From Asticcacaulis taihuensis (lineage in GTDB: Bacteria > Pseudomonadota > Alphaproteobacteria > Caulobacterales > Caulobacteraceae): a stretch of 64,000 nucleotides of DNA. The notes beneath the pieces were generated by a model. That model had not been told where the DNA came from and made no database searches. It saw only the letters and a list, made by a program, of their open reading frames with translations. Position numbers and translations under genes: made by a program. Position 1 is the stretch's first letter. Each line of letters begins with the position of its first letter. Location of the stretch: the NCBI RefSeq assembly GCF_900100255.1, contig NZ_FMTS01000005.1, positions 1 to 64,000 on the forward strand, in the 5' to 3' direction. Positions 1-8,552 of the stretch are shown in pieces.

Positions 1-134
1 GCCTGTAAGCGGACGACCAGACCATCGATCTCAGGCGCAGACTGACCGCAGGTAAAACTCTCACCCAAGGGACGCAGGTGAACATCCAGACGATCCTTGG
101 ACACATCGATACCAACATATATAAGCGTTTCCAT
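1..134 (-). CDS. IS110-family transposase, N-terminal part (runs off the left edge)
   Basis: The reading frame starts at ATG 134 behind an AGG-rich site and encodes METLIYVGIDVSKDRLDVHL and onward to the window edge (44 residues). The VGIDVSKxxLDV stretch is the hallmark start of the RuvC-like DEDD domain of IS110 transposases, and its Asp (GIDVS) is the first catalytic acid. IS110 enzymes recombine circular intermediates and are guided by an RNA made from the element's own end. The rest of the gene, including the C-terminal serine domain, lies outside the window, so it cannot be judged intact or broken. Confidence 0.88.
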   Translation of the reverse strand, partial: METLIYVGIDVSKDRLDVHLRPLGESFTCGQSAPEIDGLVVRLQ

Positions 135-305
135 CCTGACCCATCCTTGCATAATCGGGATCGGCAAGGCCGTCCCTGGCGACTGTTCGGGGTTGATGGA
201 AAACGGAAGGCGACCTGGCTCCTAACGGGATGAAACCCCAAGGGGGACACGGTCTGCCTACCGCTTCCAGCGCTGTCCACAAAAGAACAGATGGAAATAA
301 CTTAC
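135..305 (-). ncRNA. Putative IS110 bridge-RNA region (5' non-coding end of the element)
   Basis: About 170 nt lie between the transposase start and the presumed element end. IS110-group elements encode their bridge RNA in this long 5' non-coding end, on the transposase strand. The stretch is rich in short self-complementary pieces (for example the GGGGTTTCATCCC area near 223-245). I did not fold it and the exact ends are not visible; the assignment rests on position and family knowledge. Confidence 0.5.
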
Positions 306-346
306 AAGGGGGACCGCGCCGAAGGCGTGGTGGTGGGGTGTCTTAC
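306..346. repeat. Right half of a TCCTCCCC-type palindromic intergenic repeat next to the IS110 end
   Basis: The sequence from GGGGGACC through GGTGGTGGGGTGTCTTAC closely matches the right half of the repeat at 51790-51867 (GGGGGACC ... GGTGGTGGGGTTTCTTAC). The left half is missing and is replaced by the IS110 leader, as if the IS had inserted inside the repeat. Confidence 0.6.
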
Positions 347-352
347 TTGAAA

Positions 353-973
353 TCAGTTCCCCATCCGGACCTGAGACATGGTCACCGGCGTCTTTATGCC
401 CTTGGGATCAAGCAAATAGCCGCGCCACAGCGCATCGCCGCCCTGGGTCAGGTGCAGGAGCGTGGGCGAGCGCGCACCGCCGGCATAATAGGTGACCTCC
501 ATGTCGCGGCCGGTCATGTTGATGTCCGACACAAAGCCGGAACTGTTCATGCCGAAGCCCGCCAGCATGGAGCGCCACGCCCCTTCGATCCGGCCGCTGA
601 CGGCGTTTTCACTGCGCAGTTCGAGGCCAAGCAGCTTCTGGCCATCGGCACCGGCCACCACCCACGAGCCTTCCATATTGCCGATCTGGCTTTCCTTTGA
701 GCGCAGGGCCGAAAGCAGGCCGGAATCGTAGCTCAGTTCGCGCGAATCCTTTGGGCCTTCGTAGTTGCGGCGGTAAGCATCAACACTGACGGCCGCGCTG
801 GACATCGAGGTCTGCTGCGTTGGGGCCGGGGGTGTTGCGTTCGCTACGGCCGGGGCCTGTGGGGTCAGGGCCTGCTCCACCGTGGTGGCTGCGGGCTGGG
901 TATCCGGCAGAAGATCGTCCTGGGCGGCGCTCGGCGTCATCAGGGCGGCGGAAAGGATCAGGGCGGAAATCAC
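353..973 (-). CDS. Secreted protein of unknown function
   Basis: The 206-residue product begins with a signal peptide (MISALILSAALMTPSAA, cleavage likely before QDD), followed by a Pro/Ala/Thr-rich linker to about residue 60. A compact C-terminal domain of about 140 residues (SYDSGLLSALRSKESQIG ... GSWVVAGADGQKLLGLEL ... MSQVRMGN) looks like a small beta-rich fold. I do not recognise the family. The start is GTG at 973 with only a weak ribosome site. It stands alone between the IS110 end and the divergent sdh operon, and there is no clear clue to function. Confidence 0.7.
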   Translation of the reverse strand: MISALILSAALMTPSAAQDDLLPDTQPAATTVEQALTPQAPAVANATPPAPTQQTSMSSAAVSVDAYRRNYEGPKDSRELSYDSGLLSALRSKESQIGNMEGSWVVAGADGQKLLGLELRSENAVSGRIEGAWRSMLAGFGMNSSGFVSDINMTGRDMEVTYYAGGARSPTLLHLTQGGDALWRGYLLDPKGIKTPVTMSQVRMGN

Positions 974-1303
974 TAGGCTGTACTCTCTTACTGCGGCAAT
1001 GTCGGAAGGGGGAAGCTGTGCGCGGTTCAGGATGAGCTAATCAGGCGCAACTTAAGAAGTTATTCATCAGATAAGCAAACCATAAAAATTTGTCCAAGCT
1101 GGGGCGAAAGGGGAATCACATCGTCGTGAAGCCTGTTAATGCGGATGCGAAGCGTTTGCGTAAATGATCTGCAAAAAACGACTTTTCGTATTCAAAGCTT
1201 GATTGACACAGCGCTTTCAGGGTCTAAAAGACCGGCAAGTGTAACGTTTCCGGCTACGGCTATTCTGCCGTCCCGTACAAGACATTGGTTAAGGCCACAT
1301 CAT
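974..1303. other. Divergent intergenic region between the secreted protein and sdhC
   Basis: This gap of 330 bases holds the sdh promoter candidate listed separately and an A+T-rich stretch near 1050-1100. I see no conserved RNA or further gene in it. Confidence 0.6.
1203..1230 (+). promoter_or_regulatory. Candidate sigma-70-type promoter for sdhCDAB
   Basis: TTGACA (1203-1208) is followed after 16 bases by TAAAAG (1225-1230), about 75 bases before the sdhC start. It is judged on sequence match only. Confidence 0.4.
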
Positions 1304-1717
1304 ATGTCTCAGACTCCTCCCCAAACGCCACCAAGACCTTTGTCACCCCATTTGCAGGTCTGGCGCTGGCATATCACCATGTTCAGTTCGATCATGCACC
1401 GCGTTACCGGCTCGGCTTCGGTCGCCGGCGCGATCCTGGTCGCCGCCTGGCTGGTCGCGCTCGCCGTGGGGCGCGAACACTATACCTGCTTCCTGACGCT
1501 GGCCTCGTCGCCGCTCGGTCTGCTGGTCTGGTTCGGCCTGTCGCTCGCCGGCTTCGTTCACCTGACCGGCGGCCTGCGCCATCTGATCTGGGATACGGGC
1601 GCCGGCTTCGAGCCTAAGAAGGCCGACCAGATCGCCCTGTGGACCATGATCCTCGGCGTCATCCTCACCCTCGCCTTCTGGGCGGTCCTCTTCACCACCG
1701 GCAAGGTGACCCTCTGA
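1304..1717 (+). CDS. sdhC: Succinate dehydrogenase cytochrome b556 subunit
   Basis: SdhC is one of two membrane anchors of complex II. It binds heme b and ubiquinone and passes electrons from the SdhAB head to the quinone pool. The 137-residue product has the family's N-terminal RPLSPHLQVWRW segment and three membrane helices, with the heme-ligand region HLTGGLRHLIWD in the second. The ATG at 1304 was chosen because it begins the conserved N-terminus; an upstream in-frame extension has no family resemblance. Its stop overlaps the sdhD start by one base, so the two are translationally coupled. Confidence 0.95.
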   Translation: MSQTPPQTPPRPLSPHLQVWRWHITMFSSIMHRVTGSASVAGAILVAAWLVALAVGREHYTCFLTLASSPLGLLVWFGLSLAGFVHLTGGLRHLIWDTGAGFEPKKADQIALWTMILGVILTLAFWAVLFTTGKVTL

Positions 1718-2103
1718 TGACTACCGATCGTAATGTCGGCGCCAAGAGCGTCAAATCATGGAAACAATCGGCCCATCATGGCGCCGGAGAATGGCTGGCC
1801 GAACGCGGCACCTCGCTGGTCCTGATCCCGCTGACCCTGTGGGCGGCTTACGCGGCCTTCACTGTCGCCGGCGGCGGTTTTGATGCGGCCGTGGCCTTTG
1901 CCCGCGTCCCCCTTAATGCCGGCCTGATCGGCCTGACCATGCTGATCTCGGTGTGGCACATGTATATGGGCATTAAGGTCATTATCGATGACTACCTGCA
2001 AGGCGGCCTGCGCGGCTTCACACTGTTCCTCAATATTCTCCTGAGTGCGGCTCTCCTGATTGCCACCGGCTACGCGCTCTTCGTTCTGCACCAGGGGGCT
2101 TAA
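1717..2103 (+). CDS. sdhD: Succinate dehydrogenase hydrophobic membrane anchor subunit
   Basis: The 128-residue second anchor of complex II has three predicted membrane helices. The second contains the motif WHMYMGIKVIIDDY, in which the His is the expected heme ligand and the DDY region lines the quinone pocket. It starts at ATG 1717, in the TGATG overlap with sdhC, and ends three bases before sdhA. The length is normal for alphaproteobacterial SdhD. Confidence 0.93.
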   Translation: MTTDRNVGAKSVKSWKQSAHHGAGEWLAERGTSLVLIPLTLWAAYAAFTVAGGGFDAAVAFARVPLNAGLIGLTMLISVWHMYMGIKVIIDDYLQGGLRGFTLFLNILLSAALLIATGYALFVLHQGA

Positions 2104-2106
2104 CTC

Positions 2107-3897
2107 ATGGCCAAACCGTACAACATTATCAATCACGACTATGATGTGGTCGTGGTCGGCGCCGGTGGGTCCGGCCTGCGGGCCGCGCTTGGCGCCGGTC
2201 AGGCCGGTCTGAAAACCGCCTGTATCACCAAGGTTTTCCCGACCCGCTCCCACACCGTGGCCGCCCAAGGTGGCGTCGCCGCGAGCTTAGGCAATATGGG
2301 CGAGGACAAGTGGGAATGGCACATGTACGACACCGTGAAGGGGTCGGACTGGCTGGGCGATCAGGACGCCATCGAATACCTGGTGCGTAACGCGCCCAAG
2401 GCCGTCTACGAACTGGAACACTGGGGCGTGCCCTTCTCGCGCACCGAAGAGGGCAAGATCTATCAGCGTCCGTTCGGCGGCATGACCCGCAACTACGGCG
2501 AAGGCCCGGTGCAGCGTACCTGCGCCGCCGCCGACCGCACCGGCCACGCCATGCTGCACACGCTTTACGGCCAATCCGTGCGCAACAATGTCGAATTCTT
2601 CATCGAGCATTTCGCGCTTGATCTGATCATGGACGACGGTGTGTGTCGCGGCGTGACCACCTGGCAGCTCGATAACGGCGACATCCACGTCTTCCGCGCC
2701 CACCTCGTCATTCTGGCCACCGGCGGCTATGGTCGTGCCTATTTCTCGGCCACCTCGGCCCACACCTGCACCGGTGACGGCAATGCCATGGTGCTGCGCG
2801 CCGGCCTGCCGCTCCAGGACATGGAATTCGTGCAGTTCCACCCCACCGGCATCTACGGCTCCGGCTGCCTGATCACCGAAGGCGCGCGCGGCGAAGGTGG
2901 CTACCTGACCAATTCGGCGGGCGAGCGCTTCATGGAACGCTACGCCCCCTCCGCCAAGGACCTGGCCTCGCGCGATGTCGTGTCGCGCTCGATGACCATG
3001 GAAATCCGCGAAGGCCGCGGCGTCGGCCCGAAGAAGGACCATATCTTCCTGCACCTCGATCACCTGCCGCCGGAAATCCTGCACAAGCGCCTGCCAGGCA
3101 TCTCGGAATCGGCCAAGATCTTCGCCGGCGTCGATGTGACCAAGGAACCGATCCCGGTTATCCCGACCGTCCACTACAATATGGGCGGCATCCCGACCAA
3201 TTATCACGGCGAAGTCCTGACCCTGAAGGACGGCAATCCCGATACGGTCGTGCCGGGCCTGATGGCTGTCGGCGAAGCGGCCTGCGTGTCGGTGCACGGC
3301 GCCAACCGCCTCGGCTCCAACTCGCTGATTGACCTCGTGGTCTTTGGCCGCGCCGCCGGCCTGCGCGCCAAGGAACTGGTGCAGCCGGGCGTCGCCCACA
3401 AGGATATCGGCACGGCGCAGGTCGACAAACACCTGGCCCGCCTCGATAAGTTCCGCAATGCCTCGGGCGCCACCCCCACTGCCAAACTGCGCCTGTCCAT
3501 GCAGGAAGCCATGCAGAAGGACGCCGCCGTCTTCCGGACCGGCGAAACCCTCAAGGAAGGCGTCGCCCGCCTGGCTGAAATCCATGCCGCCTCGAAGGAC
3601 ATCGGCATCAAGGATCGCGGCCTGATCTGGAACACCGATCTGGTCGAGGCGCTGGAATATGACAACCTGATCAATCAGGCGGTCGTCACGGTCAATTCGG
3701 CCGTCAACCGTGAGGAAAGCCGTGGCGCCCACGCCCGCGAGGACTTCCCGAACCGCGACGACGAAAAGTGGATGAAGCACACCCTGATGTGGATCGATAC
3801 CGATACCGGTCAGGTGAAGACGGACTTCCGTCCGGTCCATACCTACACCATGACGAATGATATCGCCTATATCCAGCCTAAAGCGCGCGTGTACTAG
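2107..3897 (+). CDS. sdhA: Succinate dehydrogenase flavoprotein subunit
   Basis: This is the catalytic subunit of complex II; it oxidises succinate to fumarate on a covalently bound FAD at the cytoplasmic face of the inner membrane. The 596-residue protein shows the dinucleotide-binding [13 protein letters not shown] near residues 18-30, the flavinylation site SHTVAAQGG with His49, the substrate-site region [23 protein letters not shown], and [16 protein letters not shown]. It is full length for the family and lies within sdhCDAB. Confidence 0.97.
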   Translation: MAKPYNIINHDYDVVVVGAGGSGLRAALGAGQAGLKTACITKVFPTRSHTVAAQGGVAASLGNMGEDKWEWHMYDTVKGSDWLGDQDAIEYLVRNAPKAVYELEHWGVPFSRTEEGKIYQRPFGGMTRNYGEGPVQRTCAAADRTGHAMLHTLYGQSVRNNVEFFIEHFALDLIMDDGVCRGVTTWQLDNGDIHVFRAHLVILATGGYGRAYFSATSAHTCTGDGNAMVLRAGLPLQDMEFVQFHPTGIYGSGCLITEGARGEGGYLTNSAGERFMERYAPSAKDLASRDVVSRSMTMEIREGRGVGPKKDHIFLHLDHLPPEILHKRLPGISESAKIFAGVDVTKEPIPVIPTVHYNMGGIPTNYHGEVLTLKDGNPDTVVPGLMAVGEAACVSVHGANRLGSNSLIDLVVFGRAAGLRAKELVQPGVAHKDIGTAQVDKHLARLDKFRNASGATPTAKLRLSMQEAMQKDAAVFRTGETLKEGVARLAEIHAASKDIGIKDRGLIWNTDLVEALEYDNLINQAVVTVNSAVNREESRGAHAREDFPNRDDEKWMKHTLMWIDTDTGQVKTDFRPVHTYTMTNDIAYIQPKARVY

Positions 3898-3910
3898 GAG
3901 CGTATGAGAA

Positions 3911-5147
<1,237 letters not shown>

Positions 5148-5180
5148 AGAAAGCCAACACTAAAGCGAAACAGCCCTGAA

Positions 5181-6260
5181 TCAGGCGGCGTTTGTCTTCT
5201 TGCGGCGGATTTTACGCGGCAACTGGCGCAGCTTCGTCCAAAGCTTGGTCTTTGCCGGTTCCGGATAGGGTTCGAGATTGCGGATAAATTCCGCGGCGCA
5301 TTCCGGCCACGAAAACTTCTCGGCATAGGCGCGCACCGCCTTGCGGTCGATCTGCAACGCCTCTTCGATCGCCACCTTCAGGTCGTCATTGATGGCGCCG
5401 GCGCCGGAACCCGGAATGAGGTCGATGGGGCCATGCGCCGGGAAGGCCGCCACCGGCGTGCCGGCGGCCATGGCCTCGGTAATCACCAGGCCGAACGTAT
5501 CGGTCAGAGACGGAAAGACGAAGACATCCGAGTCGGCATAGGAGCGCGCCAGGTCTTCGCCAAAGCGCGGGCCGGTAAAGACCACCTCCGGATATTTCGC
5601 CTTCAGTTCTTCCAGTTGCGGGCCTTTGCCGACAATCACCTTGGTGCCGGGCAGGTCGAGCTTCAGGAAGGCTTCGATGTTCTTTTCCACCGCCACGCGG
5701 CCGATATAGGTCATGATCGGGCGCGGCAAATCGCCGAAGATCGGCTCCAGGTTCGGACGGAAGGTGACCGTATCGACGCCGCGCGTCCATGGCGAGATAT
5801 TGGTGAAGCCGCGCGATTCCAGGTCTTTTTGCAGGGTCGGCGTCGCCACCATCACCCGGCCGGAGGGCTTGTGGAACCAGCGCATGAAGGCATAGCCGAC
5901 GCTTAAAGGTATAGGCAGGCGCGCCGAAACGTATTCCGGGAACTTGGTGTGATAGCTGGTGGTGAAGGGCAGCTTGAATTCCTGGCAGACGCGCCGGGCC
6001 GCCATGCCAACAAAGCCCTCGGTGGCTATATGAATGGCGTCCGGCTCGTAATCGAGGATGATTTCGCGCACCTCTTCATAGCAGCCGAGCGCCAGCTTGA
6101 CCTCCGGATAGTCCGGCCAGGACACAGTCTTGAACTGGTTGTAGTCGATGATGTGGAACTCGTGGCCGAGCTTTTCGCACTCCTCGATGGTCCGCCTAAG
6201 CGTCGTCACCACGCCATTGACCTGGGGTTCCCATGCATCGGTTGCCAGCAAGATACGCAA
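5181..6260 (-). CDS. Family 4 (GT-B) glycosyltransferase, likely glycolipid or mannosyl transferase
   Basis: The 359-residue protein has an N-terminal GT-B half beginning RILLATDAWEPQVNGV and a C-terminal Rossmann half with YIGRVAVEKNIEAFL and the nucleotide-sugar motif SLTDTFGLVITEAMAAGTPVAA (the EX7E-like region). Related enzymes transfer mannose, glucuronate or glucose to diacylglycerol or phosphoinositides at the inner membrane; the exact donor and acceptor cannot be read. The start appears to be TTG at 6260, preceded by GAGGA. The gene converges with the ferredoxin and diverges from the TetR gene. Confidence 0.85.
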   Translation of the reverse strand: MRILLATDAWEPQVNGVVTTLRRTIEECEKLGHEFHIIDYNQFKTVSWPDYPEVKLALGCYEEVREIILDYEPDAIHIATEGFVGMAARRVCQEFKLPFTTSYHTKFPEYVSARLPIPLSVGYAFMRWFHKPSGRVMVATPTLQKDLESRGFTNISPWTRGVDTVTFRPNLEPIFGDLPRPIMTYIGRVAVEKNIEAFLKLDLPGTKVIVGKGPQLEELKAKYPEVVFTGPRFGEDLARSYADSDVFVFPSLTDTFGLVITEAMAAGTPVAAFPAHGPIDLIPGSGAGAINDDLKVAIEEALQIDRKAVRAYAEKFSWPECAAEFIRNLEPYPEPAKTKLWTKLRQLPRKIRRKKTNAA

Positions 6261-6376
6261 TTCGTCAGTCCTCAGGGCGTTTCGGATGTTCCGCCTTCAA
6301 TGCCGGTTGTCTCGCTGTTTGGCAAGACCAAAGCCGGCGGCGACCGGATTGTCGTCACGCGAAGGCGAATTTTGCA

Positions 6377-6393
6377 TTTGTGCGGCGCACAAA
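6377..6393. promoter_or_regulatory. Operator-like inverted repeat between the glycosyltransferase and TetR genes
   Basis: TTTGTGC and GCACAAA are separated by three bases, a perfect short dyad in the divergent intergenic region. A TetR-family protein encoded next door is the natural candidate to bind it, which is inference from position only. Confidence 0.4.
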
Positions 6394-6510
6394 CGCGAAT
6401 TGTAAGGAAGCGATAAGGGAATTGATCGTTTGCCGCTTGCCTAAAGGTCAAAAAGCTTTATTTTTAAAGTCAGGAACCCCCTCAGGGCGCCGGATAATTC
6501 AAAGTGGTGC

Positions 6511-7194
6511 ATGGGGCGGAAAAAACAGGCAATCATGGCAGAGCGAGCAAGAACAACGCAGGTGCGAGATAAGGATGGGGGCGCCAAGGATACGCCCAAA
6601 TCACGGCGCACGCGCATCCAGATCCTGGAAACCGCCATGCGCCTCTTCGCCGAGCTAGGCTATGATCGCGCCGGCAATGCCGCCATTGCCGAAGCCTGCG
6701 GCTTGACACGCGGCGCCATGCTCTACCATTTCCCGACACGCGAAGACCTTGTCGAAGCCGCCGCCTGGCATATCCATGCCGCGCGCGAAGCCGCTTTCGA
6801 GGCCGAGGCCAAGAAGCTGAAACCCGGACAGGACGCGCTTGATGGCGCGATCGACGCCTATTGGCGCCTGCTCGATTCCGTGCCCTTTGCCGCCTTCCTG
6901 GCGCTTGAGCGTGCCGGCCGCCAGGATGCCGATGTCGCCAAGGCGATCAAACCGGCGCAGGAAGCCTTCGATAATGCCGCCATGGGCCGCGCCACGCCGG
7001 GCTTTATCATGGCCGGCAATGATGCCCGCTTCCAGGCCAGCCGCGACCTGGCCCGCTTTGCCCTCGATGGAATGCACCGCGCCGCCCTGACCTATGAAAA
7101 TGAGGCGCGGATCGAGAACGTGCTGACCGTGATCAAGCGCGCGATCCATATGCTCAACCGGAAGGGCGACGTCACCGATCTGTGGGGCGAATAG
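6511..7194 (+). CDS. TetR/AcrR-family transcriptional regulator
   Basis: Residues 33-80 form the TetR DNA-binding domain (RIQILETAMRLFAELGYD ... ACGLTRGAMLYHFPTREDLV). The C-terminal ligand domain is unassigned. The protein is 227 residues from ATG 6511; a second in-frame ATG at 6535 (MAERART) is equally possible, since neither has a strong ribosome site. It diverges from the glycosyltransferase, with a short dyad in between, and may regulate that gene or itself. Confidence 0.9.
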   Translation: MGRKKQAIMAERARTTQVRDKDGGAKDTPKSRRTRIQILETAMRLFAELGYDRAGNAAIAEACGLTRGAMLYHFPTREDLVEAAAWHIHAAREAAFEAEAKKLKPGQDALDGAIDAYWRLLDSVPFAAFLALERAGRQDADVAKAIKPAQEAFDNAAMGRATPGFIMAGNDARFQASRDLARFALDGMHRAALTYENEARIENVLTVIKRAIHMLNRKGDVTDLWGE

Positions 7195-7295
7195 CCCTCA
7201 CCGGAAAATTATAATCGGCGTTCATATGCCCCACCGCTTTCCAACACATGAAGGCGTAGGGTCCGGGCTTCACCTTACATTGGGAGCCACATACC

Positions 7296-7838
7296 ATGAG
7301 CACAACCGACGCCATCGCAATGCTGAAAGCCGATCACCGCGCCGTCAAGGAACTGTTCGAGCAGTTCGAAAAAGCCGAGACGAAGCGGGAAAAAGCCAAA
7401 CTCGCCACCCAGGCTATGACCGAACTGAAGATCCACACCCAGATCGAGGAGGAACTCTTCTACCCGGCCGTGCGCAAGGCGCTGAACAAGGCCATCGGCA
7501 AAGCAGAGGCGACCAGCCTGATGGACGAAGCCGATGAAGAGCACCATGTCGCCAAGTTGCTTATCGCCGAACTGGGCACCATGAAGGCATCCGACGATCA
7601 CTGGGAAGCCAAGTTCACCGTCCTGTCCGAAAACGTCCTGCACCATGTAAAGGAAGAAGAGGGCGAGATGTTCCCGCAGGCGCGCAAGCTGGATATCGAT
7701 TATGACGCCCTGGGCGCCGAGATGGCGGCGCGCAAGGAAGAACTGAAGGCGGAGGGTGTTCCTACCTTTGCCGAGCAGACCCTCATTGCCGAATCCGGCA
7801 TTGCCGATTCCCCGGCTGAAATGACGCGTATGCACTGA
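7296..7838 (+). CDS. Hemerythrin HHE-domain protein
   Basis: The 180-residue four-helix protein has the di-iron ligand pattern of the HHE family: ADHRAVKELFEQFE, HTQIEEELFYP, EEHHVAKLLIAEL and HHVKEEEGEMFPQ. Such proteins bind oxygen, NO or iron, or protect against peroxide, in the cytoplasm. A GGGAG site precedes ATG 7296. It stands alone; a very strong hairpin follows 6 bases after the stop. Confidence 0.92.
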   Translation: MSTTDAIAMLKADHRAVKELFEQFEKAETKREKAKLATQAMTELKIHTQIEEELFYPAVRKALNKAIGKAEATSLMDEADEEHHVAKLLIAELGTMKASDDHWEAKFTVLSENVLHHVKEEEGEMFPQARKLDIDYDALGAEMAARKEELKAEGVPTFAEQTLIAESGIADSPAEMTRMH

Positions 7839-7844
7839 CGATGA

Positions 7845-7899
7845 TTATGCGCGCCCCAACCCCGAGAAACTTGACCCCGCGGGGTTGGGGCGCGCATAA
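7845..7899. terminator. Perfect 20-bp hairpin between the hemerythrin gene and panD
   Basis: Arms TTATGCGCGCCCCAACCCCG (7845-7864) and its exact complement (7880-7899) are separated by 15 bases. There is no T-run, so it could act as a factor-dependent end, an mRNA 3' stabiliser or a repeat element. It lies only 34 bases before the panD ATG. Confidence 0.6.
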
Positions 7900-7932
7900 G
7901 CGCGGCAGTCCTGTCACTGTCGAGTGTTTATC

Positions 7933-8310
7933 ATGCGTCACGTCCTGCGTTCCAAGATCCACAATGCCTACGTCACCGAAGCCAACCTCGCCTATATCGG
8001 CTCCATCACCATAGATGAGGCCCTGATGGAGGCGGCCGGGCTGTGGGAAGGCGAGCGCGTTCTGGTGGTTTCCAATACCTCCGGTCACCGACTGGAGACC
8101 TATGTCATCCGGGGGGAGCGCGATTCCGGCGTCATAGCCATGAACGGGGCGGCGGCACATCTGATCAATGAGTCGGAACAGATCATCATCATGGGGTTCG
8201 AACTGTCGGACAAGCCGATTATCCCCAATGTCGTGCTCGTCGACAGGCACAACAGACTTGACCGCTATCTGTCAGAAACGCCGCATACGATTCTCCCACA
8301 GGAATCGTGA
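7933..8310 (+). CDS. panD: Aspartate 1-decarboxylase (pyruvoyl enzyme)
   Basis: PanD makes beta-alanine from aspartate for pantothenate and CoA synthesis. The proenzyme cleaves itself at Gly-Ser to form the pyruvoyl group; here the site is YIGSITID with Gly23-Ser24, and the conserved Tyr of RLETYVI is at 57. The ATG at 7933 starts the canonical MRHVLRSKIH; an upstream in-frame ATG would add three residues. The protein is 125 residues, normal for the family. No other pan gene is adjacent. Confidence 0.95.
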   Translation: MRHVLRSKIHNAYVTEANLAYIGSITIDEALMEAAGLWEGERVLVVSNTSGHRLETYVIRGERDSGVIAMNGAAAHLINESEQIIIMGFELSDKPIIPNVVLVDRHNRLDRYLSETPHTILPQES

Positions 8311-8439
8311 ATGAGGCGAAAAAGCGTCCGGCTTTCGCAAGCCCTTGAGCGGTATGGAAAAAGCCGAAATTTAACTTCTCATTAACGAAAAAGTTCGCCA
8401 AAACATCGACTTGATCCTTGACGAAAACTCTGGCCTATG

Positions 8440-8486
8440 GCCCCTTATATAGACGGGCGGGCTGACGCAGACACTAGATATAGTTG
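8440..8486 (+). promoter_or_regulatory. Pair of NrdR-like boxes upstream of nrdA
   Basis: The 16-mer at 8471-8486 (ACACTAGATATAGTTG) matches the NrdR consensus ACACWATATMTWGTGT at 13 of 16 positions. A weaker copy at 8440-8455 contains the TATATAG core. The copies are exactly 31 bases apart, the three-helical-turn spacing known for NrdR box pairs. A possible -35 TTGACG lies at 8418. Confidence 0.65.
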
Positions 8487-8552
8487 TTAACGTCTCCCAT
8501 ATGGGTAGCTCCGGGTCCGGAGCGATTTCGAGATTTCAAGGGTAGAGTGACA

